Source of the DNA: Coenobita brevimanus
Lineage: Eukaryota; Arthropoda; Malacostraca; Decapoda; Coenobitidae
Assembly (NCBI GenBank): GCA_032717465.1
Contig: CM064671.1
Location: 59,907,859-59,971,858 of the forward strand
Length of the DNA stretch: 64,000 nt
Reading direction: 5' to 3'
This document shows positions 23,701-39,054 of this stretch, piece by piece. The stretch's first letter is position 1; each line of letters starts with the position of its first letter. Below the pieces are notes generated by a model. The model made no database searches, had not been told where the DNA came from, and saw nothing but the letters and a program-made list of their open reading frames with translations. Made by a program: the position numbers and the translations under genes.

Positions 23701-26700
23701 AAGAGAGCGAGCAAGCGTAGCGAAGTGATGTTTATGTTCAGCTGAGAAATGAGCTACCCGACACGACCGGGCCTGGCCCGGCCCGACCGCGATGGTTTTC
23801 AGAGGCTAATAACCTTTTGTGCTCTGTGAGATAGAGAAGAGATTCTTCCAGCAGGCAAAAGATACACTGAATAAATTTTGTTTTTAGCTATATATTTACT
23901 CATGAGACCAAAGACACCCTTTGGAATTTCAGCTTTCCAAGGGAATGTACTGAGGACTTCAATTAACATGCTCCACTATGAAATCTAATTAAAATTTGTT
24001 TCCTGTTGTACAGTAACACTATGTTTTCTTGCATGAATTCTAACAATTAAATATCGGACATTACGCGCATAAATTTACATGAACGTTCCCTCTGTGTTTG
24101 GGGGTGAAATCAGCAAGGGTAATCGCCCCATTTCTGGGTTTTTAAATTCGAACATTAGCCAAGCGTTTACCAATACAGTTCACTGACGCGGCAAGTCAGA
24201 AGCAGAGAACTGAATACTGAGCGTATGATAAATGCTATGGCGCCTCACTATATGCACATCCAGAGAGAAAACGTGAGAAAGTAAATAATATACCTCAGTT
24301 CCACCCCCGTTTCCTTGCTCGTTGTCGTCGTGGGGGGGTTTCGGAGACGTTGATTGGGTCGATGTGTAGGGGAGCTATAGCAGGGTACCTTAATGCACTC
24401 CAAAAGTGTGGGAGTCTGGTTGCTAGGTGGATGTTGCACATACGCCTCCACTCTGCTCTACCCTCTCCCCTCTCCTTGAGTCCCTGTCACTGTCTCAACT
24501 AATTTTGCAAAGCTCTTTTCTTGTACTATTGCTTCTTCTATCCTTTTCTCCTATCCTCTCTAACCTATCTTTGGCATTAAATAATGTGGAAATTTCCACA
24601 TTCATCAAAATTCTCATCTGTGACTCGAGTAAGATGCAACAGGAAGGATATGGGTGTGTTCATGGGCTATTGGTCTGGCCAATTGTGGAGATCATGGTGG
24701 TTTGGCACCACCCCAGTATGTGGACCTTTGCAGAGGTAGCTCTCTGCAGAGGCGGAACTGCCGCTAGGCAGCATCTTTCGGTTCTGGGGATGCTGTCACT
24801 TGGCAGTAGAACTCATGGCCAATAGCCAGTGGCCCAGCATTGTGCTGGAGGACTTAGTCCTCCCGCACAATGTTGCTATCCCATCTAGGGTAGGGTAGGG
24901 AGTGCATACTCGGAGCTTGACCTCTACTTGGGTCGTTGGTCTGGTCTCTAGACTGTGCGTTCCGCCCAAACAGTCCTTTCTTTTTCTACAGTCACGATGA
25001 GCTTTTTTCCTTTCCTTAGTGAAAAATTAATGGAATTTGGTACAGGTTCCCCCTCCCTAGGTTCTGCCGATTGTTTGACCCCAACGACAACCCCGGCCTC
25101 TCTTCCTGGACTTTCTCCTGGTCAGGCGGATTCCCCCTCCCCTTCTTTTCCGCCACATTCCCTCTCTTCCTGTTCTCCTCCTACTTCGTCTTCTTCCTCC
25201 TCTCCTCATATAGTTACATCACCATCTACTTTACCCCAACCTGCCTCTCTCCCTGACGTCCACATATCTCCAGCTCCCTTTTCCTCACCCTCCCTCATCA
25301 TCATGCTAAAACCTTTCCAGGTTCCAAATGACATCACAGGGTCTTCAACCCCCCCTAGCAACACGTCCCTGGCTTCCTCTACTTCATTTGCAACTCAGTC
25401 TCCACTCCCTTCCTGTACTTCTTCTCTTTACTCCGGTAATTCCTCGTTTACCTCTATCGCTGCTTCTTCATCCCCTTTCCTCATCTCCTCCCGCCCCCGC
25501 TCTTCTATCTTCTCTACCGTTCCCCTTCCTTCTTCCTCATTGTTTGACCCTGGAACTTGGACCAAGTTTTTCAGTATCCCACCTGTCTCTCCTCTCTCTT
25601 CTGATGACCTTCTCTTTTAATTACAACTCATCCGTCAGGTTGGTCCTAATGTTCTCTTTCACTCCTGTTTTGATGAGTAATCCCTAGTTACCGGTAACTC
25701 TGAACAACAAGCTGCAGCCATGTCTAAACTTGTTGACCCATCAGGAGTCCCTATCCCTGTTCAATGTGATAAACTTCATAACTCACGTACTAGCAAGGTT
25801 GTCTTACCAACTTCCCTTAAACTTGGAAACAGGTCTCTCCTAGAGTGTTCCCCAATAATCTTTGACATACTCACCGAACAGGGTTGTCCAGTCCAGACCG
25901 TGACATGTTATTCTGTCCCTCCACGAGGTAACTGCCGACGTTCTACCAATATAGCCAAGATTACCTTCGACTCTCACACCCTCCCAGACACTGTCATCTT
26001 TGGAGGTACACGACTTCCAGTGGGGGAGTTTATCCCCTTCCCCCGTCAATGTACTTCGTGTTGGAGATTCGGCCATCCCCCAAAGTATTGCCTTTCCTCC
26101 CAACATTGTCCTCTTTGCTCACAACCTGGTCACTCCCAAGCTGAATGCCCTGCTGTTGTCTATTGCTGGCCAAATTGTGATCAAGCACATGCTGCCTTTC
26201 ATTGCAACTGTCTGACCTATAAATATGAGTCAGAAGTTGCCCGAGTTCGTTACTATGAGGGGCTGTCTCTTCGTGACGGACGTACTTGTGTTCATCGTCA
26301 GGGTTTTCAAAGTATCGCCACTTATACCAGCCGTCTTCGTTCCTCTCTTTCGCAACCTTCTTCCGCGCATCTGTCTGTATCTACTTACCCTTCTGTTCCT
26401 GTTGTTCCATCTGCTTCTAACAACGTATTATTTCTTCTTCCCCTTCTGTACCTGTCTCTGTATCTGTTATCCCTTCTTCTCTTCCCACTTCTCGTCTTTC
26501 CACCTCTCACTCTGTCCCTGGCCCTGTGACTGTTGTCCCCTCTTCCCTTCCCCTCAATACTTCTATTTCCACCTCCCCTTCCTCTCTTCCTAAACCCTCC
26601 TCTAGTTCAGCCCTCTCCTTACAGACTGCTCTTGTTCCTGTCTCTAATTCTTTCTCTAATTTAGACTCCTCTACCCCTGCCTCCTCTCCATCCCCTTCCT

Positions 26701-29700
26701 TATGTGTTCCTTCTTCTCATCCTTCCCCCCATTTCCAACCTCGTCCTTCCTCTCACTCTTCCAGTTCTGTGTCTCATACCAGCCGTTTTGTGCCTCTAGC
26801 CCAACGTAATACTCGACCCCCATCTTCCTCAAGTGGTAAGTGAAGACTGCCCACCACGTCGAACTCTAAGACCTCTTCTGCCCATCCTCCAGCTTCTCCG
26901 GCTCGTAAAGTCCGTGCGACGAATACCCCCCCCCCCCCCGCCAAATCGATACACTCTACCTTGTCGAAACCCACATCTAAGCAGTTTCCCCAGTCACGGT
27001 CCCCCTCTCCACTGCTGGCTACTTGTGACACAAAACCCTCTGGCGATGACGACAATGAAACCATCCCTAAGATTATGGATTATATTTTAACCTCCACACC
27101 AGACTCAGCAGATTATGCTGTACCCTCTCCTTCCACCCTCTCTGTTGAAATTCACCCTGTTTCGCCTGACCTCCCTACTCCTCTTCCTCCTTCATCTCCC
27201 CCTCCTTCACCTTCTGTCCCCTCCTCCTCTTTACCCCCCTCCTTTTCCACTTCTTCCAGTACTCCTTCCCCTCTCTCTTTCCCCATGCTTCCAGGCTATG
27301 GTGACCGTCCCTCTCGTCCACCAGTTCCACCTTCTGCCCGTATTCCTACTATCGTAACGACTCGGTAATATATGTTACTAATCTGTACTATATTTTACAT
27401 CGTGTGTACTATATTTTACTTCCTATGTTATATATTTTACTTCCTGTGTATTATATTTTACTTCCTAAGTATTATATTTTGCTTCCTGTTTATTATATTT
27501 TATCTTTAATATTAATTATCTTGTATCTTTCTCAGATTGTATTTTTCTGTTGTTTTTTTTATTAGGTGTTTTAAAGTTTAAATATGTCTGTTTCACAATG
27601 GAACATACGTAGCTTTACGGCCCATCGCAATGATCTTCGCTATCTTCTTTCAGTTCACTGTCCGTCCTTAATTTTTTTACAAGAACCCCGTTTGTCTTCC
27701 CCTCCGGTACCTATCCGCGGCTATTGTTTCTTGTTCTGTCCTGGTACTCTTTCTGTTGCAGCTATCCTAGTCCACCATTCAGTTCCTCTTGAATGTTTAT
27801 CCATTAACACCACTGTTCCATGTCATTTTATTCGTGTTTTTCTTGGCCGTTGGATTACGGTGGCTTCTATTTATTTCTCTCCTTCCCTTCCTATTGATTT
27901 CTCTGCCTTATCTCTTTTATTATCCCAGTTACTCACCCTAGATTTATTTTTGGGAGAGTTTAACTGTCGTCATGCTGTATGGGGCGATGCCGTTACCAAT
28001 TTGCGTGGCCGCCACCTTGAATCTTTTATTTTTAATAATGATTTATCCCTATTGAATACAGGAACTTCAACGCATTTTGATACTAAAATGCGTACTTTCT
28101 CCTGTCTGGATCTCTTCTTGTGCTCCCCTTCTCTTTCTTTAGATTTCCACTGGTATGTTCTTTCAGACGTTGTATATAGTGATCACTTTCCTGTCAAACT
28201 TACTCTTACTACATACTGTCCCATACTCAGACCCCCTTGATGGGGTTCTCTGAAAACTGACTGGCCATCATTTACTTCTTTAACTGTTCCTTCTATACCT
28301 CCGTCTTTCTTCTCTACTATTTTAGATATGTTCACCTGTGTTAGTTCTAAGTGAAGCCTTGACTGCGATTCCTAGGTCGTCCCATCCTTTTACTTCGAAG
28401 TGTGTGCCTTGGTGGAATTCGGATTGTACTGTGGCACTCCATGTTAAACATGCAGGTTGGAAGAGTAACCTGTGCAAACGCAACACACCAGATGAACAGA
28501 GTACATTTATACTGTTTAAAAAGGCCCATGCTCTTCTTTGTAGGATTATTAAACAGGCTAAACGATGTAGTTGGAGATTATACGTTTCCACCATTACTAC
28601 CAATATACGCATTGCTTCTGTCTGGAAACGTAAACACAAAATAGCCGGTATGCATCTTCCCATGCCTTCCCCTGTCCTACATTTAGATGGGGAGTCAGTT
28701 GCAGATGCTCATCTAGTTGCTAATGGCTTAGGTCTTCATTTTAGTAATGTTAATAGTGGCTCTCATCTCTCACCTGAATTCCATGCCCTTAAAGCTGCTA
28801 CTGAATGTACACCTGTTGTCTTCAAGCTGTCGTCCAGTCATTCATATAACGCACCATTCACGCTCCATGAATTGACCTCTGCCCTTCATCTTTGTAAGAA
28901 CACTTGCGAGGGTCGTGATGGCATACAGTATAATGTGCTCCGTCACCTTTTCCCCCAGGCCCTGGTCTTATTATTAGCTATTTGTAATCGTATCTGGACA
29001 GAGGGTGTATTTCCTCCCTCTTTTCGTAATGCTGTCATTCTCCCATTTCTTAAACCGGGAAAGCTTGGCCATGCCCCTGAAGATTATCGCCCCATTGCTC
29101 TTACTAGCTGTCTTTGCAAATTGTTCGAGCATATGATAAATCATCTTATGTGGCTCCTAGAATCCAAGCAGCTTTTTCCTCTTCACGGTTTGTTTTTTGA
29201 AAAGCTCGCAGCACCTTAACTCCCCTCCTAAATCTAGAGACTTATATCCGTTCAGCCTTCACCTCTCGACAATCTGTTGCCGCAGTGTTCTTTGACCTTG
29301 AGAAGGCTTATGACACAGCCTGGCACTACCATGTTTTACGCACAGTTTGTTCTCGTGGTAATGATGGTAACCTTGGTGTTTTCCTGAAGAATTTTCTATC
29401 AGCTGGTTTCTTTAGAGTCTGTGTTCAGCATACTTACTCAGATCCATTCCCACAATACAAAGGTGTTCCCCAAGGCAGCGTTCTTAGCACTATTCTTTTT
29501 TTCTATCTATCTATCTATTGCCAGACTCCTCAATCCCGTTCGGGGTGGCCACAAACAAATCGCCTCCACGTCGCTCTCTCCCCCGCCATTTCACTGCCCA
29601 GCTCCCAACTCACACCCCCCTCTCTCATATACCTCTCCACCCCATCCCTCCATCTCATCCTCGGCCTCCCCCTCCCTCTTCCCCCCTCCACCTCACTCAC

Positions 29701-32700
29701 ATACACTCTCTTCGTCAGTTTCACCCTCCATCCTCTCCACATGGCCAAACCACCTCAGTGTGTTCCTCCTAACACTTCCTATCACATCTACATCCACACC
29801 ACAACGCTCCTTTATATCCTCATTCGTCAGCCTGTCTCTCCATGTGACTCCACAGGCTCCTCTTAAATAACTCATTTCCACTGCTCTCACTCTTGACTTG
29901 TGTCCTTCCAGCAACATCCAAGCTTCACTTCCATACGTTAGAGTTGGTATCACAATACTGTCATGTAGTAACTTTTTCACTTCCATGCTCACTTCCCTGC
30001 TTCTTATCACTGCTTTGAAGGAACCAGCAACCTTTCTTCCCTGCTGTACCATTTCAAGCACTTCACCCTCCAAATCTCCATCCTTACTCATCACACTACC
30101 CAAGTACTTCAACGTACTCACATTTTCCAATTCCTCACCATCCAATATCTCTGTACATTCACTGACTTCACCTCTCTCAAAGACCATCACTTTACTCTTC
30201 CCTACATTCACCTTTAGATTCCGTTTCTTACACACTCTCCCAAACTCATCCACCAAGCCTTGCAGCTCTCCTTCGTCTTCACTGAACAACACAGTATCAT
30301 CTGCAAACAACAGTACAGGGAGTTTCCAAACACTACCCTCTCTCACCAGGGCCACTTCAACATCCACTACCCTACCTTGTACCTCTTGTATTACCCCATC
30401 CATGTACAGATTGAACAACCATGGAGACATGACACATTCCGGTTTCAACCCAACCATCAAAGAGAAAAATTCACTCAGTTCACCATCCACACGCACTGCA
30501 GCCTTCGCACCATCGTACATACTCTTCACAGCATTCAACAACTTCTCATCTACTCCATATATTCTTAATACTTTCCACAATCCTTGTCTATCCACCCTGT
30601 CATATGCTTTCTCCAAATCCATGAAAGCCTCATACAATTTCTTTCCCTTCTCTAGAAACTTTTCCACTAAAGATCTGATCTACACAACCTCTTCCCTTCC
30701 TATAGCCTCCCTGTTCTTCTCCAACTAACTCCTCTGTTCTTTCTCTAACTATGTCAATAAGTATCCTACCATACACTTTTCCTATTTTACTAAGAAGACA
30801 GATGCCCCTATGATTACCACACACTTCTTTTTCCCCTTTTCCTTTGTACAAGGGAAAAATTATACCTGACTTCCAATCCTCCGGGACTCTACCTTCCTCC
30901 CAGGCCAATCTGCACATTTTCCACATCCATTCTACTACTATCTCTTCCACATACTTCAGCATTTCACCACACACTTCATCAGTTCCTGAGGCTTTCCCCA
31001 GTTTAACTTTCTTCATTGCTTCCACAACTTCTGTTCTAATGATTTCATCCTGTCTTCTCACCTCCCTCCTTCTCCCAGCCATTCCCCAGCCACTTATACT
31101 CGCATTACTTCCATCCTTTATGTTCAGCAATTCCTTAAAGTGTTCTCTCCATCTGCTCACTTTGTCTCCCTTCTCCACTAGTAATATACCATTTTTATCT
31201 TTCACTCCCCTGCTAACTTCACTTCCACCCTGTCTTACTCTTTTCACCTCTTTCCAGAACATTTTCTTACAGTCCCTCCACTTTACGCTCAAGCTCTTTC
31301 CAAATTCCTCATCCGCTCTCTTCTTACTCTCTCTTAATAATCTTTTCACCTCTCTCTTCCTTTCTACATATAACTCTCTCTTCCGCCTCTAAACTTCTTC
31401 TATGCCCCTATTTCTCATCCATTCATTGTATGCTTTCTTCTTTTGTGCCACAGCCTGTCTCACCTCTTCATTCCACCACGCTGTTCCTTGCACACCCCTC
31501 CATCTTCTCTTCATCCCACACACCACATCACATGCTGCACATATTTATTCTGTGAATAGCCTGCACACACCTTCCACGTCCCTCATCTGCTCCAATTCAT
31601 ATTTGCCCAATCTTTCCTCCACTTCTCTCTTATACTCTGCCTTTTTCTCATCCTCTTGTAACCTTTCCACTCTTCTTACAAATACTCCTTCTTCCCATCC
31701 TTCCCTTCTTCTATTTCTCCATTCTAATTGGATCTTTATTCTTGCCACCACCAAGTAGTGGTCAGAAAGTCCACTCCCCCAACCTCTATAAACTCTTGCA
31801 TCCATTACACATTTTCGCATCCTTTCATTCACACACACATAATCAATCATTGCCTTCCTTTCATTCAGTTCACCACCCACCCTTCTCATCACTCGTCATG
31901 TATACCTGTGGATCATTTTGTGCCTGAAGAGGGTATTGGCTATCACCAACCCCCTCCCAGCACAATTGTCCACTAACGCACTGCCATTCTCATCTATCTC
32001 AGCAGGCACACCCCACTCACCAACTATTCCATCCACCTTCACATTCCCTACTTTACCATTCATATCACCGATCAAAAACACTCTCTCATTCCTTCCAAAC
32101 TTTTCCATGCACACTTCCACATTTGTCCAGAACTCTTCTCTCACTCTGCTTGCACGATCTTGCGTTGGCGCATACACACACACAATGGCCCACATTTGTA
32201 TTCCAACTTTCAATCTTACCCACACAATCCTTGACCCAACTGATCCATACTCTCTTATGCTCTTCTTCCATCTTTTACTCACAACTATACATACTCCTTC
32301 TTTTGCCCTCTCATTCTCACCTACTCCTGCACATATACCCCATCCATACTCCCATTCTCATACACTCTCACCTCTCCATTTCGTTTCAGTTATTCCGCAT
32401 ACATCAACTTTCGCACCCTCAAGCACCTGGACAATCTCTCCCTCTCTTTCACCTCATCATTCGCTTCCCTTACATTCCAAGTTCCGATTACCATGTCCTT
32501 TGTCCGGTCCTTGGTCGTCGTCTTTTGGTCAGTCATTGTCCGGGGCTTATTGTTTGTCTTTTTAGTTAGTTGTTTTCTGGGGAAGGGCACTAACCCTCCG
32601 CCAACCCTTTTAATCGCCCTTTACAACAAGCAGGGATACTGGGGGAGTATTCTTGAAAACCCCCCCTACTCTCAGGGTAGGGACTGTTTCTTGTCTCCCA

Positions 32701-35430
32701 GTTGGTGTTTGCTCTTCTTTTTATGTAGATGATTTTGCAATATATGCTTGAAATTCTGATATCTGTGACCTTGGTGATGTTATTCATCATGCAGTTTCTG
32801 CTGCCTCAGAATGGGCTACTTCTAATGGCTTTCGGTTCTCTCATCTTAAGTCTCATGCTATTACTTTTACTTAGTCTCATCTTATTTCTCAACCACCTCT
32901 TTTTCTCTATGGCTCCTCTCTCCCATACAAAACCTTTGCTTCCTTTCTTGGCCTTCTTTTCGACTCCCATCTCTTGGAAGGATCATATTGCCTCCTTGAA
33001 AACCTCAGCCTTGCAACTCCTCCGTCACTTACAAACTTTGTCTCACGTGTCGTGGGGTGCTGATCATGCTATTTTCCTTCGTCTCCATATTGTTCTCGTT
33101 CTCTTCAAACTTGACCACGTTCGCCAAGTTTATTCTTCCGCTTCAGACACCGTCCTCCAACAACTTGATTCTGTGCATCATCACGGTTTGCATCTGGCTC
33201 TTGGCGCCTTTAAGTCCTCCCCAGTTGAGAGTCTGTATGCTGAATCAGGAATTCCATCATTCTTCCGCCGTCATGCTGTACTCTCTCTTCGTGCCTATGC
33301 TAAGTTGCACTGTTTTCCTCATACCCCTTCTCTACTTCCTCCCTGTCCTGACTTAGACATGTTTTCCACTTCTAGGACCAAGCCACCTTTTGCAGTTCGA
33401 GCTCGTGCTCTCCTCTCGCACTCCTCCCTTACTGTTAGTAATGTTTTCTCTTTTTGCACATATCTTTTTCCTCCGTGGCTACTTCCGCGACCCCACGCTT
33501 GTCCTTCCATTTTCCCCTATTCCAAGCCCAATTCTCCTTCCTTCGTTCTCCGTTTCCGGTTTTCTGACCATCTCTTCCACCATTCCTCTGCAGTACCTGT
33601 ATACACTGATGGTTCAAAATCCTCTGCAGGTGTTGGATTTGCGATTATCTCTCCTAACACATTTTATCATTTTAGCCTTCCTACTTATGCAAGTGTTTTA
33701 ACAGCAGAGTTATCTGCCCCCTTGTTTGCATTGCGGTATATTTGTCGTGCCACCTCTCCCTTATTTGTAATATTCTCTGATTCATATAGTGCTCTGTCCC
33801 TTCTACAGTCACCGTCTGCTTCTCACCCTTTAGTCCATTGTATTTTGGAATCATTGTTCCGTATCTCCTCTTGTCATAAAACAGTCCAGTTCTGTTGGGT
33901 CCCAGGACATGTGGGCATCACAGGCAAGGAACATGCTGATCAGTTGGCTCGCATGGCTGTTACCAGAGATGTCTCTCCTTCCTTCCTCATTCCAGTCTCT
34001 GACCTTCCTGGTCTATCTCCCTTCCTTCAACACCGGTGGCAGTCTTGTTGGGACTCTATCACTAAAAATAAACTACGTGTTGTTAAACCTTTTATTTCCC
34101 CCTGGTTGACCCCTTGCCACCGTAATAGGAGGTGGGAGACTGCATTAGCTTGTCTTAGAATCGGTCATCCTAGACTTACCCACTTTAATTTGATGTCTGG
34201 CAGTTGTCCTCCCCTTTGTACTCATTGCAATACCATTCTCTCCGTATAGCATATTTTCCTTGATTGTCCTCTTTACACTATGCAGCGACGTGTTGCATTT
34301 CCTTTTTTGTCTCGTCACCAACGCCCCTCCCCCCTCTTCTTGCTGACTCTCCGAGAATCACCGTATTTTTCCCTCCATAACATCATGTCCTTCCTTACCT
34401 CTATTGGTCTTCTTTCCGATATCTAATTCCGTTCCTTACTTAAGTATCCTCATCTATGATATGATATACTTCTTCCATTGACCCGCTTCTTTCACGACGC
34501 CGTATCTGTGCTCCCGGCCCATCCAGCGTACCGGTACACAACTTGTACCCGATGATCCTGCTTTGTGCTGGATTTTGACACTAAGTTCCTATTGTTCTTC
34601 TTCCTTACCGCAGTTCCTCTTCTGTTATTGTTCAACTACCTCACCAGAATTGTTCAAAGTTTATACCAAGATGAAATTATGGTGATAAGTTTATGTACAA
34701 ACGCTCCGTCGCTCGTCACGTACTCACAAAGTGCACTTTATTGGTTATAATATCTAACTTTATTAACTTCACCTACAAACCTTTCGTCAGGATTATGGTG
34801 ATAGCAGTAGTAGCTGCGGCTCCAGTTTCATCTGAATTATACCCAGTGGGTTTCAGGCCAAAGCTGCCATAAATCTACAGTCCACCATCTTTCTTTGGAG
34901 AGATAGGAAGGGGAATGAGGAACGTTCCTATAATCAGGCAGCCCCACTGCCTAGTTAAGTCGATGCCACCAAGTGAAGGTGTACCTTATGTGCACTGGAT
35001 TATGATGATGCGATGGTAATAGTGGCAGTTCTAGTTATATGTCAGGGATAAAACATCACAGCATTTTCCATTCCAATGTTTCGGTAAACTGGAGAATTAT
35101 GGCAAACTTCTGGTACATGTAAAAGCCCAGCTTTAAGAAGTAACTATTCTGTAGCACTTATCTTTTCATATATAGCCAGACGACTGATTCCCAGATGCCA
35201 ATCGCCTCCATGTCACCCTGTCTTCTGTCACCAGGCAGCCTTCTCTCCAGTTCACATTCCTCTTCGATATACCACCACACCCCATACACCCATCATATCC
35301 TGGTTCTCTCCCTTCCACTCTCTCCTCTACCTCACTCACATACACCCTCCCAGTCATGCATTTACTCTTCACTCACTCCACATTATCAAACCATATCATG
35401 GTACTCCACCAGATACTTTCCAAGAACTTA

Positions 35431-35510
<80 letters not shown>

Positions 35511-38500
35511 AAATCTGGAGTTAAAAGGCTCAACCCTAATCGATGGCTTTCTGTTCGGTGGTGAGATATAATTTTTGCTAAACTTCTGTCTCTAGAGCGA
35601 CTGCCTGTTGCTGAGTTCAAATTTTTGTAGACTACTCGAGAAACAGTAGGTATAAATTCAAGTTGTCTCTGATAAGTTATATGGTAATGGTGTCCTATCA
35701 TATTCATGTTTTAAAATCAGATATAAATAATGATATCATGGAATTTGCTTTCTCAGATTTTTAGATCCTTAGCTCAATTGCGTTTTTGACTGGTAAAAAA
35801 AAAATAAATAAATAAATCTTGAAAAGCTCCTAACAGCCAACAACTGAACTTTCTTGAGTGTTAAACCCTGGCTAAGCCTTTCTTCCAGCTAACAAGAGAA
35901 GTGAAGCGTGAGCTAAAAATAGGATCCGTATTTCCGTTAGTTAAAAAGGCTCCCTAACACCTCTACCTTAGCGATGTATTTTTGGATTTGGCTGGGTAAT
36001 AGACTTCACGTCATCTAAACACTGTACGACGATATTGGAATAACGTAAACATACAGGAGGGTGGTAAGGTTTAATAAGCAAAACAGATCTATTAATAAAA
36101 GGTCATAAGTAGCTTCCTTAGCCGACGAGAATGCGGGTGTATGATCTGTTTTCTCGCTAAATTAGAGTACATCTTAGCACCTCATCCTTACTAGTTTATT
36201 TCTATTTCTGATACACTGATGCACTCGTGTATGCTATTCAAATATGTATATCGATATTATTAACATACAAATACCATAATACAATCCTGGGGAGCAAAAT
36301 TCAAAACAAATCTCTACGAAAAAAAAAAAAGGCCTAAAAGCCTCTTATGCCACGAGGATTCAGGCCAATGACTCACGACTGTAAATAGCTTCCTTGGCCC
36401 TTATTCTGGTCGTTAAGGATGCTCAAGAACACCTCTTTCTCAGCGATTTATTTTGCTTATTACACCTCGCCGTCCTCTTTTCTGCTATCTAAACTATTCT
36501 CCTGCCGTATTAAACTATAAATCGCCAAGGAAGAAGTGTTAGGGAGCTTCCTTGACCGAGAGAATATGGCTCTTTGTTCAGCCTTACCTCCATACCACGG
36601 TAGATTTCATTCACCACAGGGTCGGTATGTTTGGCAAAGTACTCCAGAGCCGCACCGTTGTACAGCCAGGGTTCCGTGCCCCACCTCCAGTTGTCTTGGT
36701 TCACGAGGTCTTGGAAGGTGTCTAAGGTTGAGGATTTGCCCTGCACGGTGAGGTGGGCAATGAGGGAGGATCTGAACCCAGTGGAGATGATCAGACAGAA
36801 CACCAGCCACCAACCCACCAGCATCTGTAAAGCGTAAGGGACTTGCTAGGTTTATTCCTGCTACCTTCAGTCGATTTACATTAATTTTTAAGAGAGATTT
36901 TGAAGGGACAAACTAGCAGCACCCTTTAAACTACATTAGTTGAGGAACCTGATGTTAACCAGTATAAAAGGGGTTGCAAAAGTTAAGAAATAAGTTTAGC
37001 CGCATGAAGTGAAAGCTAAGTATTGGCATTGTTTAGAAATATAATATGACTTATTTTTTGCTTTAGCTAAGTATTCACATTGTTTAGTCACATTATATGA
37101 CATGTTTTACTTTAGCTTCTTGTGGGTGGAATAAGGCCATTAACACTTGTATTTGGTAGCGTAGTACGTCCATACACTGTCAAAAATATAGGGGAATCCT
37201 ACACACTCGCAATTATTAACACATTCAGCCTAAGACTGTCCCTCATAAGTTGAATAAAATCGCCTGGAGGAAACAAGAATAAAATAAAGGCGTCCCTGTG
37301 ATAAGAACATCAACACTCACGTATCGCTTTGTAATTATATTATGGAGCTGACTTACCCAGAAGAAACTTACTGACAAGACGCCTGAGCTGTACACTGCCT
37401 GGGTGAGTTGCCATTCAGCCTTCATTTATGGACTGTGGTGGGGCACTGGTGATACTTGAATTTAAAGTACCGATAATCGACCATAAACTATCCTCGAAAA
37501 ATTAAGAAAACTCTACATCGGCGTTTCTTAACCCGACTAGAAATTTTGCCTAAATATATATAAATCCAACGATAGGGAGTGTGTTCCCAAGAAAGTTTCA
37601 CATTACTATTATTATTATTACAATTACCATTTATTCTTTTACTACTACAGCTGTCAATGATGTGCTTCCTGTAGTACCTGTCCCGAAGCACTGACGGAAG
37701 GGTCTGATGGCGGCCTATCCACAAGGGCGCCCCAGCCATACAGGAGGGTAGTGCTAAACTCGGCGACACGTCCACCTGCCGCCCACACCCACACCCTCTG
37801 CAGCACCCACACTGTCACTCCCCATGCCACCACGCCCACAAGTAAACTCAACCACACTTCCCCTAAGAGTAAGTTTAATAAAAAAAATAAAAAAAAAGCT
37901 TCAGTCATAAAACAACACTGGATGGAATCAAGATGTGGATGCTTACATCTTATTCAGAGATGCTGCTGCTGCAAAACTGTAAATGAATAAAGATCAGAAC
38001 AAGGGTGGAATAAAGACTTCAAATGAATTTAGGAAGTGGGTGGTTATACAGCATGGGTCATGTCAATGAACACTGTCGATGGCATGTCTACTTAGCTTAC
38101 CCTTTTCCAACGGTGACCAAGTTGTTAGCATTGCTAGCTATGAAAGTACCAGCCTAGTAGCATGTGGGTTTGAATCCTGGTGAATGCATTTGATGCCACT
38201 CGATTCAAGTGTGCATCCACCCTCTATAGCTTGCTAGTTAAAATGAGTACCATGGCAAAACCAAGGAGAGTAACGATAACTGGGTGATGCAGCGGATATA
38301 CTCACCAGAGAAGGGTCTTATGAGTGCGAGGTGTGCAGGCAGACGTGCTGGCTTCAGTGACGTGATAACCAAGACGTCTGATGGGTACGTTCTGAGGAAG
38401 AAAGAAACATGCTAATTATGAGCTATATGTGGGACGAATTACACTCTTCTTTTTCATATTTCTAAAGAACTGGAGGTAGATTGAGGTGATTGTCAGCCAC

Positions 38501-39019
38501 TGACTTAATATTGTGTTACCTTTAAGTGATTCCACACTGTATGATAAATCAAGTGGTTTCTAGTAGATCAGGACACTATTTCTTCCGTTGGGTAGTAACC
38601 ATATAGCCAACAGAAGGCATTTTTTATGTGTATGAATTAGGGTTATAACTTTTTTACAGCCTTATGTTCCTGTACCTCAAGTAGATGAACTTTTGCTTAG
38701 AAACAAAGAATGAAGCCCTTATTCCCCTCAGTTGAAAAAAAAAAAAAGGTCACCCCGAAAAAAAAAAAATCGATTTTTGCAAGCGTATAATTATTTACAT
38801 GTATAATAATAATAATAATAATAATAATAAAAGAGCTTATACAATTGCATTAATTCTTAAAACCACTGTTTATTACCCAGAATAAATCTAAGCTGCAGTT
38901 TGGCTTTGTTTCTGCAGGTAGCATAAAGTTCCTGCATCACTTTGGTTGCACGTTTTGCACACTGATTACTCCTTGGTATCTTGAGTAAGGATATCTCCTG
39001 CTTCCAGTGATTCTGCAAT

Positions 39020-39054
<35 letters not shown>

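Larger units (their letters stand above)
29503..32690 (-). mobile_element. RTE-like LINE, near full length, nested
   Basis: Minus strand. It starts near 32690 and ends with the family 3' end followed by (GATA)4 at 29503-29519. One polyprotein (endonuclease and RT, no RNase H) is encoded in broken frames. It is the best copy of the family in this window and sits inside the RT of the plus-strand LINE. Confidence 0.88.
24640..34560 (+). mobile_element. I/Jockey-type LINE with ORF1, EN, RT and RNase H, interrupted
   Basis: A non-LTR retrotransposon antisense to the IR gene in intron 9. It has a 5' region, ORF1 (24955-27368), ORF2 endonuclease (27584-28240), reverse transcriptase (28338-29500 continuing 32690-33100), RNase H (about 33590-33950) and a Cys-rich C-terminus. 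A 3.2-kb antisense LINE splits the RT. The ends are approximate because no target duplication was identified. Stops in ORF1 and ORF2 make it non-functional. Confidence 0.85.

Noticed and set aside
37243..37425. Hydrophobic minus-strand ORF between IR exons 8 and 9
   Set aside because: Exons 8 and 9 join in phase without it, and the fused GQ-MLVGWW reads as a normal pore-M3 transition.
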